A stretch of DNA of 64,000 nucleotides from Gambelia wislizenii (Eukaryota; Chordata; Lepidosauria; Squamata; Crotaphytidae), in the NCBI GenBank assembly GCA_030847615.1, contig JAUMIR010000005.1:169226596-169290595 (forward strand), in the 5' to 3' direction. Under the pieces are notes generated by a model. The model worked only from the letters and a program-made list of their open reading frames with translations, was not told where the DNA came from and did not search any database. The translations under genes were made by a program, and so were the position numbers. This document shows positions 43,175 through 55,046 of the stretch, in pieces (position 1 is the first letter of the stretch; each line of letters opens with the position of its first letter).

Positions 43175-44241
43175 AGTAATGTTCCCTAAAGAATTAGCTC
43201 CAAAGCTACTGCAGAGGCCCAACTAGTCACTTTCAGGCTGCAGTAAACGATGAGGCAACAAAATGGCTGGTGTGCAGCTCTCCAGATCTAGACAGGCTTC
43301 AAATTCATTCCTTTGAGGTATTGAGCATGGTATTAGTGAGTTGGGTGGCTTTCTATTTGAACATTTGGTCTTCATACGAACAGAGTTCAATAGAATAGTG
43401 TTGTGTGCTTATGGATATAAAACAGGCGTAACTGCTCTGGATGCTCATAGGAAGACATAAAAAGAAAAGTGCCACTTATTATTTTAGGAAATGTATTTAA
43501 GATTGTACAGAGCCCTTAAACCTGATTACAGATTACCCTAAAGCTGGCTTCCACGTGTTGCCTTCTTGCTAGCTGGGAGAAGAAAAACCAGGATGTGACT
43601 TCAGAAAAAGGAAGAGGAAAGAATAATAATCTACAGAAAGGAAAAGGCAAGAGAGGAAAACACCAAGGATTGTCCCCTGCCTGTTGGTTCTGGTTAATTG
43701 CTAAAGTGTTGATGCTTTGATTTCAAAGATTTCAGAGACCTTCTGTGCCTATCCTTCTCTGGGGGAAGCAGTGCCAACACTGCTCTTCACCCAAATACAA
43801 GGTGGTAGTGATGATGGGGGTAGGTACTTCTCCCAGCCCAGTGGCCAGATTGCTTGGGCCACTGCTATATTATGGGAGTACTAACTTGCAAGTACTGGCA
43901 GAAGCTCTTGTCACTTCTGAAGTAAATGCATAAACTGCATGAGTTACAAGATCAATTTAGCGCTCCCTCATCTGAGAGGATCCAGCCTTGGAAAAAGAGC
44001 TCTGAATGCAAGAAAGAAGCAATGCTATTTATATAACACTCACATACCTAGAGGTCTGTGCACTACCAGTCTGAAGAACTTTCTTTTATAACATAATGAG
44101 TCTGATTACATAAATGGAATGATGCTCCTTTTTTGGTGTTGTGAAAGTGCAGAAACTGCACATTTATGTTATGAGCAAGTTGAAACAACTCAAAGGGTGC
44201 CTTCTGCTTTGAAATATTAAGCAGCCTAACTATCCCCCCGC
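43175..44241. other. unannotated stretch
   Basis: No gene or named repeat is recognised. Confidence 0.4.
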
Positions 44242-44244
44242 TCT

Positions 44245-44547
44245 CTACTTTTTCAAACGGTTGAAAAAACTCACGAGGAGGTCGGGAGAAGAACGGGGCT
44301 GTTGCCCCGTTTCAGAATATGCAGTCCTCCTCTGTCCTCCGCCTGACCTTCCCCCATGCTGCTTGCACCGCTTTTTATTGACAGAAAACCTCTATCAGTA
44401 AAAAGTGGTGTGAGCAGCATGGGGGAAGGTCAGGAGGAGGTCAGGAGGAGGATGGAGGAGGACTGCGTCATCTGAAACAGGGCTGTGTTAGCGCGACACC
44501 CCATTCTTCTCCCGACCTCCTCATGGGTTGTTTTAACCGTTTGAAAA

Positions 44548-44552
<5 letters not shown>
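44245..44552. mobile_element. palindromic MITE, 308 bp, TCT flanks
   Basis: The ends ctactttttcaaacggttg and aaccgtttgaaaaagtcc pair. Inner arms gaggaggtcgggagaagaac and ttcttctcccgacctcctc are complementary, and a central hairpin is formed by caccgctttttattgacag and tcagtaaaaagtggtg. TCT lies on both sides (44242-44244 and 44553-44555), although the right side is a CT microsatellite. It is a longer relative of 11095-11184 and 12633-12853. Confidence 0.82.

Positions 44553-44614
<62 letters not shown>
44553..44614. repeat. (TC)n(AC)n microsatellite
   Basis: A run of tc repeats (44553-44580) passes into ac repeats (44581-44609) and a short atat. Confidence 0.95.
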
Positions 44615-45396
44615 CAAACTACAATGGGTAGCATTTATGCTGGAGGTCTTTGTCGCTTTCTCTCCCAACATTATTTTATTGCTGGGAAACATAAACACAG
44701 TTCAGGAGGCAGCAGTGATTTTATACACTGAGTGAGATTCTGCTCGCATTTTACAAAGCTGAACCACCAGTGAGACAAACAGTATTCTCAGAGCCTCAGA
44801 AGCAATCATCCCATTATTTAAAACCTCAAAAAATATTTGTAGTTTCTGTGGTTACAGCTATTTCTTATCTCATGCCAGATGTGACCTACAAACATAAACT
44901 AGTTTATAAAGTGGGCTTGCTTTCCCCAGAAATCCTGAGAACCACATATTTGTGATAGTACCTAAATGTTGTTTTGACGAACATAAACTGTTGCTAGCAC
45001 CATCCCTCAAATGATTATTTCTGCTATTTTGTGAGGTGGGGAGCTATGACTTCATAAGGCATAAGCTATGACATCCCCCCTTCAGTTATGAGTCTACTCT
45101 AAAACCATTTGCTATAAAAACAATTGATATTTTCCTCTTAGGTCAGAGGTGGGGAACATTTTTCAACCAAAATGCCAAAATCCACTTTGGGAAGTGTGTT
45201 GGGGTATATTCCAGAAGCGGGTGGAGGGTAAGGGTAAGATGGGGATAGTAAAATGAGAGTAAGGGAAGGGGGAGGGTAAGATGTAGTTCTTATGCATTTT
45301 ACCAATGTTCCCTCCAAGCAGCCAGCACAACTCAACCCTATGCATGATTATTCAGGCATAAGCCCCTATTTAACATGGTCCTATGCAGTGAAGAAG
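44615..45396. other. unannotated stretch
   Basis: No gene is recognised. The part from 45140 (ggtcagaggtggggaacatt) looks like a repeat of unknown class. Confidence 0.35.
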
Positions 45397-45399
45397 TTA

Positions 45400-45959
45400 G
45401 GGCTTGTCTACGCCAGCCATAATATGCCACCTTCCAGCTAGCATATTCTCACCCAGGAGCTGGCCCAGATCCCCCCGCCACAGTACTGTGACAAAACAGG
45501 GAAAAGTGCATGCACACACTGGGTGCCACACTCTCATGCCAGCTGGTATCAGTGGGCAACTCCACACCATCACATGTCACATTCTCTTAAGCTAGGAAGG
45601 AGGCCATCAGCATGTGATCAAGGCTGGTCACATGCATGGGGCCTTGTTCATGTGCTGGGAACCTCCTTCCCAGCTGCAGAGCAACACCAGTGGTGGTGGC
45701 CAACATTGCAGTTGTGCAGTTACGGACCCTACATTCCCATGCCAGACCCATCTAAGTTTTCCCACATAATGCAGATTTTCCTGTTTTGTTTTGTTTTTAA
45801 AAAACACGTTTTAAATGGGTTTACCCTTATCCTCCCAGCTTTGCCTCGGATGTCATCAGGACTGTCTGTAGGTGAATCTGGGCAAGAACCCTTTATCATT
45901 TGGACTGCAGGGCTCCAAGATGGGGGAAGCCAGGGTAAATTGCCCATCTAGACAAGCCC
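45400..45959. mobile_element. PIF/Harbinger-like MITE, 560 bp, TTA target duplication
   Basis: The ends gggcttgtctacg and tctagacaagccc are near-perfect inverted repeats, flanked by TTA at 45397-45399 and 45960-45962. The terminal 11 bases equal those of the element at 27932. The interior is different and GC-richer, so it is a separate subfamily. The reading frames inside it have no transposase motif. Confidence 0.85.
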
Positions 45960-45962
45960 TTA

Positions 45963-48569
45963 GTTCCATGCTATAGCTTCTCACAGCTCAGTTCTTGAAT
46001 TGTAAAACAGAGCACAACACCATGCAACAGACTCCCATGCTTTAAATAGCCTTATCTCTGCCCGCTGTTCACAGATAACCGCAGAATAATTTTGTGGGCT
46101 TCACAATGCATTTATGGGAATCTTGGGTGGAAGATTCCAATTCTCATCCCTGTTTTAGAAAATGCATCTGTCACTGCTTTCCTAGCATGTGGAATGTGAG
46201 GAAACTGGTTGCATTTGTTGTCTCTTTGGCTAGCGCTGCCAATGATTAGTAGGGCTGGGAAGTGTAAGATTGTTCTCCAGAGGTAATGGAAAGGCTGATC
46301 TTGTATTTGTTACTCTGCTTTGTCAGAACTTACCAGTCATTTGAGAAAGGAGGCATCTGGCTCACTGGAACAGGTTCCAAGTGATCTAGAATTGCTGAAC
46401 TATAATTATCATTTCTGATAATAAAAATTAAGTATATGATGGTCAGCTATGGGGGGGGGCAGCCAAATGAGGGCACTGTCCCTCCCAAATAAGACTGCTA
46501 CCCCCCCCCATTAAATTTCCTTCAGTCCCCATATTTCTAGCATTGCAATAACTTAAAACTCCTGAGCATTTAGAAATACAACTGAGGGGAAGGCAAAGTT
46601 ACCAAAGGAATGAGAGCACAGCAAATATATGAATTGTAGGTGTGAACCATTTTCAGTGTCTCACTCTGCAGTGGAATGTGGGCAAGGGATGCTCTCATTC
46701 CCCCCCCCCATAGCTACACCTCTGAACAGCCATGTGTGGCAGGTTGTGCATCATGACCTGTGCAAATCTGATCTCTTGTTATCATTTTTCAAAATCTGAT
46801 ACTGCATTGATTTATTTCTACCCCCTTTCCCCCCATTTGTAAATTTCATTCAGAGTTCATTTTAAACAGAACTTGGAAATGTGACTATTATGCTAGGGGA
46901 TTTTAGAAGTCCAAAAAGTAACTTTTCCAGGCTCTGGCTTTGGGATTGTTAACCACTCTGAGTCCTTGCATGGGAAATTGTTAGCAATCAAAAGAAACAA
47001 ATACAAGTATCCTAACTGTGAAGGGAACAATAGCTGCTCCATGGGATATATATCTAAATAATATACTGTTCATGGCATTATATATTTACCCCTCTACTGG
47101 AATGCCTGTGCATAACAGACACCCTTTTGCCATGTAAAGCACTGTCCTCACAGTCCTCACCACTCACTTAGAGCTCCTGGGCCCTTTCTAATAAGATACT
47201 GTTTTGATTCAGTTAAACTACTCAACTGTATATCAAAGATGTTATAGAAACAGGGCCTTGACTTCAACATGTTTGGTTTGGATCAGTGAATTGAGCACTT
47301 GCTGAGCTCTGGAATACAAATGATCGACCTTTCTCTCACAGCAGTTCCCTGCTGGTGCCATCTTTCCCCCGCCCCTCACCTCCTGCTAATGCAGTCATAT
47401 GTATGCAGCACACAGCCATTTTATGAGACTGCCACTTGACAAAATGTGCCAACTCATCATCGTCTCCAGACGAGACAGATTTATTATAATTCAATATGTT
47501 CCTCGTGAGCACTCCTTACTGTCTTGTGTTACAATCTGGCCCCAGCATTTGGAATAACAACAACACATTCTTATGACACTGCAGCAAGAAATTCCTGCGA
47601 GTTGGAGAAAAAGGGGTGGGAATGAGAGGAAGAGATTGAAAGAGAGAGAGAGAGAAATATCCTCTCCTCCTTGAGGCTCAGAATACACATTTCACTAGGA
47701 GCCACCCCTCCTCCCGTGGTGTTAAATTAACTTGGGGTGTACCAAAATGTGAGAGCTGAACAGATCACACACACTGGAACTACATGCTCACTGTCTGGAG
47801 AAAATTCTTTAACAGGATTTGCTTTATATTCACAGAGGAGAGGCTGTGTGGGTGCCTCACACAGAAGGAAAAAAAATCCAAGACACTGCAGAGGAAAGGC
47901 AGTCGCAAGGCAGAGGTGATCTGAAATTCTAAACACTTACATACAGTAAGCTCTTTCAAAGTCAAACAAGAAGCTCATCAGGATCATCAGCACCTCCAGC
48001 CAAACAGCCCCTTGGACAGGTGCAAAGCTTTCACCTGATGATGGAAATCAGCCCCATTGGCTGACTTACCAGTGTTCCCACACAGAATGCTTCTTTAGAA
48101 ATGCCCACTGCCCACTTATTAACTCCAGTGATGTCCTTTTAAAAAGGATCTATCACCTCAGAAACCATGTCTGCTGTTGACAAAGTGGTAAAGGTTGAAA
48201 GACTGAACATTACATCTGTCAAACTCCTCAAATATAGGTTCATTCAAACTCATGAATATTTATCTCTCTAAGCTGAACTGTGCTTGGAAGATGGTCAGGT
48301 ATTTTCCTTGTCCTAAACATGAGCATAAGGTTTCTCAGCAGTGATTCACCCTTGCATATTTTTTAAATGGGTGGGGGACCTCAAGCCCTGGGGCTGTACC
48401 CTGTATCCTATGTATTTCACAGGCCCCACTATGCCCAATGCCCAACCTTCACCTAGAGGAATGTATATTTCAAACTGGCTGATGCTCAGAACCATATGAA
48501 ATGCTAGATAGAATGTGAATTCTAGCCCCAGGAAAGCTGGCTTCAGTTCTGGGGGAACTGCTAGATAAC
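45963..48569. other. unannotated stretch with homopolymer C/G runs
   Basis: Runs of G (about 46451-46459) and C (about 46500-46509 and 46700-46709) and a ga-repeat (47641-47656) are present. I see no gene, RNA or named repeat. Confidence 0.4.
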
Positions 48570-49031
48570 ATTGTTAGACAGCTGGAACGTGTCCAGAGGA
48601 GGGCAACCAAAATGGTGGGAGGTCTGGAAGCCATGCCCTATGAGGAGTGGCCTAGGGAGCCGGGTATGTTTAGCCTGGAGAAGAGACGGTTAAGAGGTGA
48701 CATGATAGCCATGTTTAAATATTTGAAGTTACCGTCATACTGAGCATGGAGCATGCTTGCTTTCTGCAGCGCCAGAGACTAGGACACAGAGCAATGGATT
48801 CAAACTACAGAAAAAGAGATTCCACCTAAACATTAGGAAGCACTTCCTGACAATAAGAACTGTTCGGCAGTGGAATGTGCTGCCTTTGAGTGTGGCAGAG
48901 TCTCCACCTTTAGAGGTTTTTTACAGAGGCTGGATGGCCATCTGTCAGGATTGCTTTGATTGTGTATTCCTGCATGGCAGGGGGTTGGACTAAATGGCCC
49001 TTGTGGTCTCTTCCAACTCTATGATTCTATT
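48570..49031 (+). mobile_element. CR1 LINE 3' end
   Basis: The segment contains the conserved CR1 3' region: agctggaacgtgtccagagg, then ctggagaagagacggttaag and gacatgatagccatgtttaa. It ends ggttggactaaatggccctt, then cttccaactctatgattcta. The 78-codon frame at 48757-48993 lies within this conserved region. The rest of the LINE is truncated. Confidence 0.92.
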
Positions 49032-50597
49032 GCAGAATATGCATTTCTAACTCTGCAGTAAAGCATGACTTTTGGATGTAAAAGTCCCCAGCATGTGTAA
49101 TAGAAGCAGAGGTAGAAAACGGTGGCCTACCATGTGTTGCTGATCTTCAGCTCTGATCATCCCCCCACCCCCCAGCTATGTTGGGCAGGGCTGGTGGAAG
49201 CTATAGCAACACTTCTGAAACTAGCCCTACTTAGGGATGGTGATTATTTAATTTCCATTCATTTTTCATAGAAATTTACCACACAGTTCTTCATATTCAG
49301 AATGGAAAGAAGTTGAAGGGTAAGTGATTGTAAGGTGCCAAGATAACAGTGACTGCCCTTCATTATTATACACCATAACTGCTGTTCATGCATTACAGAT
49401 GATGATCCTCTATTTGTACGGCTAAAAGGCCACTATTTGAAAGGCCACTGTCCAGACTGATACGAGATGATGTCCAACATATGGAGGTTCAAAAATTCCT
49501 TTCCCCTAATGTATACTAAATGAGTCTTATATGTGTATAACATTACACCACATCAGATGAAACATAATAACCTATCTATTTTATCATTAGTCCCATCTAC
49601 CTTAGTATTATCAACACCATGGGTAGAATGGTGTGGCTGTCTGGATATTGTCCACTGCAGCTTCAGGCAGAGCCACTGAGAAGGACAGCTGGAAGTTGCA
49701 GTTCAACATGTGGAGGGTCATACAGTTCTAATTGACACTGACTGGCAGTAGCTCCAAGTTTTCAGACAGAGGTCTTTCCCAGGAAATGCCAGAGACTGAA
49801 TGTGTGACTTTCCATCAGCTGAGCCACAGCTCTTCCTCAGACAAAAGAATATTTTTAAAAGCAAAATCCATTGAACTGCACTGAATAGGAAGGAATAAGG
49901 AGTTGTCTATGCTTTGGTAGGCAATTAAATGTGTGAAATTTTCTGCAATGGCATGTGTCATTTGTGTTGGTGTTGCATTCATTTTGTTTTGTTTTTTAGT
50001 GTCAATAACATCAAAAATTATATGCCAATATCCTAGATAGGCTACTTATGGAGACATAACTAAGCAACATCTCCTGGCCTAACCCCCCCCCCCAATCCAC
50101 CTTAAGAACCAGCAGCTGAAATCAGGCAAAGGTGGTATGTTCAGCTTCTTATCAGGCACAAGGATGATGACATTTCCAGTCCCCTCCCACCAGCAAGCAA
50201 GGCTGTGACAAGGACTTTGGACTCACTTGCTGGCAGGAGAGGGGTGGGAACATCCTCTCCTTTTGCCTCAATCAGAAGCTGAAAGGACCTCTTCTGCCCA
50301 ATCTGGCTGCTGGCTCTTAAGGCAAACTAAGGGAGATGTTCATGTAGGTTTCCACTAAGACTATGTGGTCTTTCTGAATACACACCAATTATGGATGCAT
50401 AACTTACATTATGAATCCATAAGTGCAATACTACATTCCTGCCAGTGCATCTTCAAATCTAATGTGTGTATTATTCAAGCCAAACTCATGATCAGCTCTC
50501 AGAAATGTTACTTTTAAGAACACAGCATGGCTTATGGAAAGAATATTCCCCCAAAAAATTAAGTAGGCAAAAAAAAGTTTCCTCGATGTTGAACCCT
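49032..50597. other. unannotated stretch
   Basis: C-runs near 49160 and 50082. No gene or repeat is recognised. Confidence 0.4.
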
Positions 50598-50712
50598 GGT
50601 GAGGAGAATCCTGGACTGAGAAGAATCTTTGCTGACATATCGATTTCTGTTGCAGACAATGTTGCAAACATAGAAAACTGTGTGCAAATTTTGTCCATAT
50701 TAATTCCACAAC
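50598..50712 (+). repeat. unclassified interspersed repeat, fragment (copy 2)
   Basis: gaggagaatcctggactgag, then agaatctttgc and a gtgcaaattttg part match the left half of the copies at 27586 and 63290. It ends where a SINE fragment begins. Confidence 0.5.
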
Positions 50713-50815
50713 TGAGCCAGCATGGTATATTTGAGTGTTGGACAACAACTCAGGCCATGAAAACCCACTGGGTGACCTTGTGCAAGGCATACACCCTCAG
50801 CCCTCAGAAAACCCT
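50713..50815 (+). mobile_element. Sauria-type SINE fragment
   Basis: gccagcatggtatatttgag, then gttggacaacaactc and aaacccactgggtgaccttg match the head and middle of the SINE at 42939. The 3' half is missing. Confidence 0.65.
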
Positions 50816-51246
50816 GTGACCTCTGGTTGGCAATAGTGGTGGAGTCAGGTTTTCACTGAGGAGCTCTCAGGGAAACCCAGCCATACGTGGATGTTAGCCT
50901 GCTCTTTCAGAAAAGGAGCAGGTCTTGAAGTTTTCCCCTGGCACAAGGAAACCAGAGGAGCTCTTAGAGGTCTGTTACCTGCCCAAATCATTGGAAGATC
51001 GGATGCTGAAAGGCAGATTGGCAAGAAGGAGAAGGGCAGAGGGGAGGGGAGCTGTTACCCCCACTGCATATGGCGGCCACCAAGTGTGGTAAAGTACTGT
51101 CATCAATTTTAATGTAATGCTAAAGAACAATGATTTTTCTAATCTAACAGTAAAATAGAAGCTGATGGTATCCAGCGACATTGGCATCATAAGGGAAAAG
51201 TTCCTGGACTTTCAGCTTGTGGATTGTGAAAATCACGAGCGTTAAT
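50816..51246. other. unannotated stretch
   Basis: No gene or named repeat is recognised in these 430 bases. Confidence 0.4.
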
Positions 51247-51535
51247 TCAGTAATAATATTTATTTAAGAAGGGAGTATTTTGAATTTAGTAATAAAAATT
51301 CAAAAATGTTGGATAGATCCACACTGAAGAAGAAAATGGAAAATACGATAAATGGGATTAGAGATAAATCAGGTAAAATGTGTAGAACAATGAAGTAAAA
51401 ACTAACAGTTTTTGAGCAGTTTTATAAAGACTTGTACCAATCAGGGAATAAACCAGTGGAACAAATAGAAAAATATGTAGGGGAAAATTGGAAGATTAAA
51501 ATAAAAGAGGAAGATAGGGATTTATTAGAAAAACC

Positions 51536-52927
51536 ATGAAAATGGAAATAGAGGAAGCAATAAATAATTTAAAAAGTGGGAAAGCTCCAGGAATGTATGG
51601 GTTAGGACCAGATTATTATAAAGTATTTAAAAAGAAGTTAATACCTAAATTATTAGAATTATATAATAATATAATAACTGGAGATAAAATCCCTCCATCA
51701 TGGCAACAATCATTGATAATATTGATACAAAAACCAGATAAGGATTTGATGGATCCTGGATCATACAGGCCTATATCATTGATAAATCAAGAAGCAAAGT
51801 TACTATCAGCAATAATGGCAAAGAGAATGAATAGTTGTATGTATAAATATATATTAAAGGACCAATGTGGATTTGTGAAAGGAAGACAAATGCCAAATTT
51901 AATAGGAAGGGTGTTAAATAAAATACATATAATCGGCAAAACAAAATTAAAGGCAGGGATATTAGCATTAAATATATTTAAAGCATTTGACTGTGTGGAA
52001 TGGCCAACATTAAAAATAATAGTGAAAGAATTTGGAATGGGGAAGAGGTTTAGAGGATTAATAGATCAATTGTATTCCCATAACACAGCTACAGTGATGG
52101 TTAATGATGGAATAACAAGAGAGATAAAAATAACAAGAGGAACAAGACAAGGTTGCCCACTTTCTCCAATATTGTTTGCAATGGTAATAGAAATTCTAGC
52201 AAATGTGATAAGAAATGATAATAGTATAGAAGGAATTGGATTAGAAACAAAACATAAGATAAGTTTGTTTGCTGATGATACATTTCTAACAATTAAGGAA
52301 TTGATTAACGGAATAGAAAAAATTAAAGAACATTTAAAATTATTCGGGGAGATGACAGGTTTAAAGGTTAATTGGAATAAATCAGATATGATGTTTTTTA
52401 ACTATACTAAGGAAGAAGAAAATATATTTGTAAAAGAGAAAAAAATAGAAGTAAGATTAAAAAGTAATATTAAGTATTTAGGAATAAATATTACAAAAGA
52501 TTTAAAAGACTTAGAAGAGAAAAATATTATAGTATTAAGGAAAGAAATTGAAAAGAAGTTGGAAGAATATAAAAATATTCAACTATCATGGTTTGGAAGA
52601 GTAGCTTTAGTTAAAATGAAAATATTACCTAAAATAAAATTTTTGTTTAGAATGCTACCAATAAAAATATCAGAAGTAGAACTGAAAAAATGGCAAAATA
52701 TGTTGAATAAATATTGTAATGGAGGGAAAAGGACAAGATTAAATAAATTATTTTGGTATATATCACAGAAGGAGGGAGGACTTGGCCTTCCAAATATAAA
52801 AGAATATTATGAAGCTAATCAATTGAGATATGTTATAGAAGGAATTGTAGAACAGGGAGATTTAGAATGGTTAGAGATAGATATAGGGAGAATAGAAAAG
52901 AGAATATGGAACATATTTTTTTGGTAA
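51536..52927 (+). CDS. L1 ORF2 reverse transcriptase frame (463 codons, 5'-truncated element)
   Basis: The uninterrupted frame reads EEAINNLKSGKAPGMYGLGP, PPSWQQSLIILIQKPDKD, SYRPISLINQEAKLLSAIMA, DQCGFVKGRQMPNLIGRVLN, NIFKAFDCVEWPTLKI, RGTRQGCPLSPILFAMVIEI and KISLFADDTFLTI. FADD (52268-52279) carries the catalytic aspartate pair and QGCPLSP is intact. The first motif aspartate reads N (LNIFKAFD instead of LDIxKAFD), so activity is doubtful even before the missing endonuclease is considered. The listed start is just an internal methionine. In a full element the protein would begin about 500 codons earlier. The frame stops near 52927, and the C-terminal part follows in other frames. Confidence 0.85.
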   Translation: MKMEIEEAINNLKSGKAPGMYGLGPDYYKVFKKKLIPKLLELYNNIITGDKIPPSWQQSLIILIQKPDKDLMDPGSYRPISLINQEAKLLSAIMAKRMNSCMYKYILKDQCGFVKGRQMPNLIGRVLNKIHIIGKTKLKAGILALNIFKAFDCVEWPTLKIIVKEFGMGKRFRGLIDQLYSHNTATVMVNDGITREIKITRGTRQGCPLSPILFAMVIEILANVIRNDNSIEGIGLETKHKISLFADDTFLTIKELINGIEKIKEHLKLFGEMTGLKVNWNKSDMMFFNYTKEEENIFVKEKKIEVRLKSNIKYLGINITKDLKDLEEKNIIVLRKEIEKKLEEYKNIQLSWFGRVALVKMKILPKIKFLFRMLPIKISEVELKKWQNMLNKYCNGGKRTRLNKLFWYISQKEGGLGLPNIKEYYEANQLRYVIEGIVEQGDLEWLEIDIGRIEKRIWNIFFW

Positions 52928-53972
52928 TTTCACAAAAAAGGAAATTAAAGGAATTGAGAATCCATTTCTGCAAAAATATATGGGAATTATGGTATAAATA
53001 TACTGAATCAGTTGATTATAATGGGAAAAATATTCCCAAATAATTTGAAGGAAAAAATGGGAAAGGAATTAAAGAAAAGAGGACTAGACAAAGTAGAGGA
53101 ATGGATAGGATGGATGAGTTAGAAAGGGAGTATAAGAGAGAAATTATATGGAATGAAAATTTCATGGTTTAATTGCATACAGTTAGAACAATGGATTAAA
53201 AATTGGAAAAAGAATCATAAAGAAACAAGAGAATTTACAAAATTTGAAAATTTGGTGAAAAAAGGTGAAAAGAGGGATGATAATGAAAGTTTGAAAGGTA
53301 TTACAAGTGAATTATATAAAATATTGATAAAAATAAGGATAAAAAAGACAAAGGGGATTATTTAAGGAGAATGTGGGAGGAAGATTTGAAACAAAAAATT
53401 GGAGATCATGAATGGGATAAGATTTGGAAACAAAGACAACTAAAAATATGTCAATATGGATAAAAGAAAATTACTATAAAATAATATGGAGATGGTATTT
53501 GACACCAGCAAGATTTCATAATGTAGACAAGAATAACTCTAAATATTGTTGGAGAGGTTGTCAAGAAATAGGTACATATATGCATATGTGGTGGAATTGT
53601 AAATTTGTATAGCAGTTTTGGGAAATGGTTTTTATAGAAATAGAGAATATTCTGAATAGAAATATAGAAAGGAAACTGAGTATAGCATTGACGTCAATTT
53701 ATAATGGAGAGATTGGGAACCAAGCAGAAAAGGATTTAATAACAAATTTATTAACGGTAGCAAGATTAATTATAGCAAGACATTGGAAAATGCAAATAGA
53801 TGTACAAGTGGAGGAGTGGTATGAAGAAGTTTGGGAAATGGCAATAAATAATAAGTTAACATGTAGAATTAAAGTAAGAAGAGGAAGTTGGAAAGAAAGT
53901 GATTTTGATAAAATTTGGAATGTATTTGTTAAAAAAGTATTACAGACAAAAGATGGGAAGTTACCTCCATGA
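52928..53972 (+). pseudogene. L1 ORF2 C-terminal remnants, third lineage
   Basis: Broken plus-strand frames follow the reverse transcriptase. One (53424-53612) reads ENYYKIIWRWYLTPARFHNV, then CWRGCQEIGTYMHMWWNC, the L1 C-terminal C-x3-C...H-x4-C block. The next (53625-53972) carries the tail with ARLIIARHWKMQ and VEEWYEEVWEMA. Frameshifts separate them. Confidence 0.82.
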
Positions 53973-54369
53973 GAAGAAATGAGATTCTGGAAAGATTAGG
54001 TAAGGGATAATGGCTCTGGTGAAGGGGAGCACTGAAGTGGGAGGGGAGTAGGGGAAGTAATATTCTTAAAAAGAATCATAGTAAAGAATTTATGTTAACT
54101 TTTGAAATTAGTTAATAGAAAAATTGTGATGTTTATGGTAATATTATGTGTTATACTAAATAAGTATTGATTGGATATTATAATGTATGATTATAAAATT
54201 AATAAAATTATTTTAAAAAATCAGTAATAATAGACTTATAGCTGACCTTTAAACTAAAATCTCCCTTTCATTAAAACAGCAAAAGGGAGTGGGGAAGGGA
54301 GGGAGAAAATAAATTGCTTGCTTGTGTGCTACTATTAGATATTGGAAGCAAAATAAAGTATTTGTAAGT

Positions 54370-55012
54370 GGGGGGGAAATTGGCGGAACGTGGAAGTGGA
54401 ACTTCTGTTATTTACAAGGACTATTTCTTAAGAATCCAGTGGAGTTATGAAGTTACAAAGTTATAAAGTTGTGTAACAAAATTATAAAGCAGCTGGTGAA
54501 AATCAACTGCTAACTGCCAGTTATAAAAACAAAAAGTGTATGGACAGTGTGGACAGTATTTCATGTTTATGTAGGATACAAAATTAGAATGGTAGCCATT
54601 AAGCAGCGAACACGTGGGGTAGATTCAGAACTACATTATATACATTATTTCAAAGACAGAACCTATTATTAAAGATTGACAGATTGATAAAATCTTTTGA
54701 GCTTCATGAACTTTCTTTTTGAGTCTCATGAACTGTAATATTGAATATAAAAGCACTGGAGTTTCACAAAATCATTTACGTAATTTTGGAAAGGACAGAC
54801 CTATATAGTTGGACTGGAACTAAAATGGAGGTGAACAGAATGGAATAAAAGAAACTAAGAGACCAGAGACAGCAGAGAAACAGAGACATAGAGAATGTAG
54901 ACGAGCAGTGGAGAGACTGAGATGGAGACATAGAGGAGCTGAGATTACAGAGTATAGAAGTGTTGACTAACCAACAAGTGTTTGATTTAAATTAATTTTG
55001 TTATCAACGTTG

Positions 55013-55046
<34 letters not shown>

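Larger units (their letters stand above)
51247..54232 (+). mobile_element. 5'-truncated L1, third lineage, 12-bp target duplication
   Basis: tcagtaataata occurs at 51247-51258 and 54221-54232. The L1 lies between (51259-54220). It starts in the endonuclease-RT linker and runs through reverse transcriptase, the C-terminal zinc-like region (about 53540-53600) and a 3' UTR ending aataaaattattttaaaaaa. The composition is very A-rich and lysine/isoleucine-biased. Confidence 0.92.

Noticed and set aside
55013..55044. Long (TA)n as a possible replication origin or regulatory site
   Set aside because: It is a simple microsatellite in an L1 5' UTR; nothing else supports a function.
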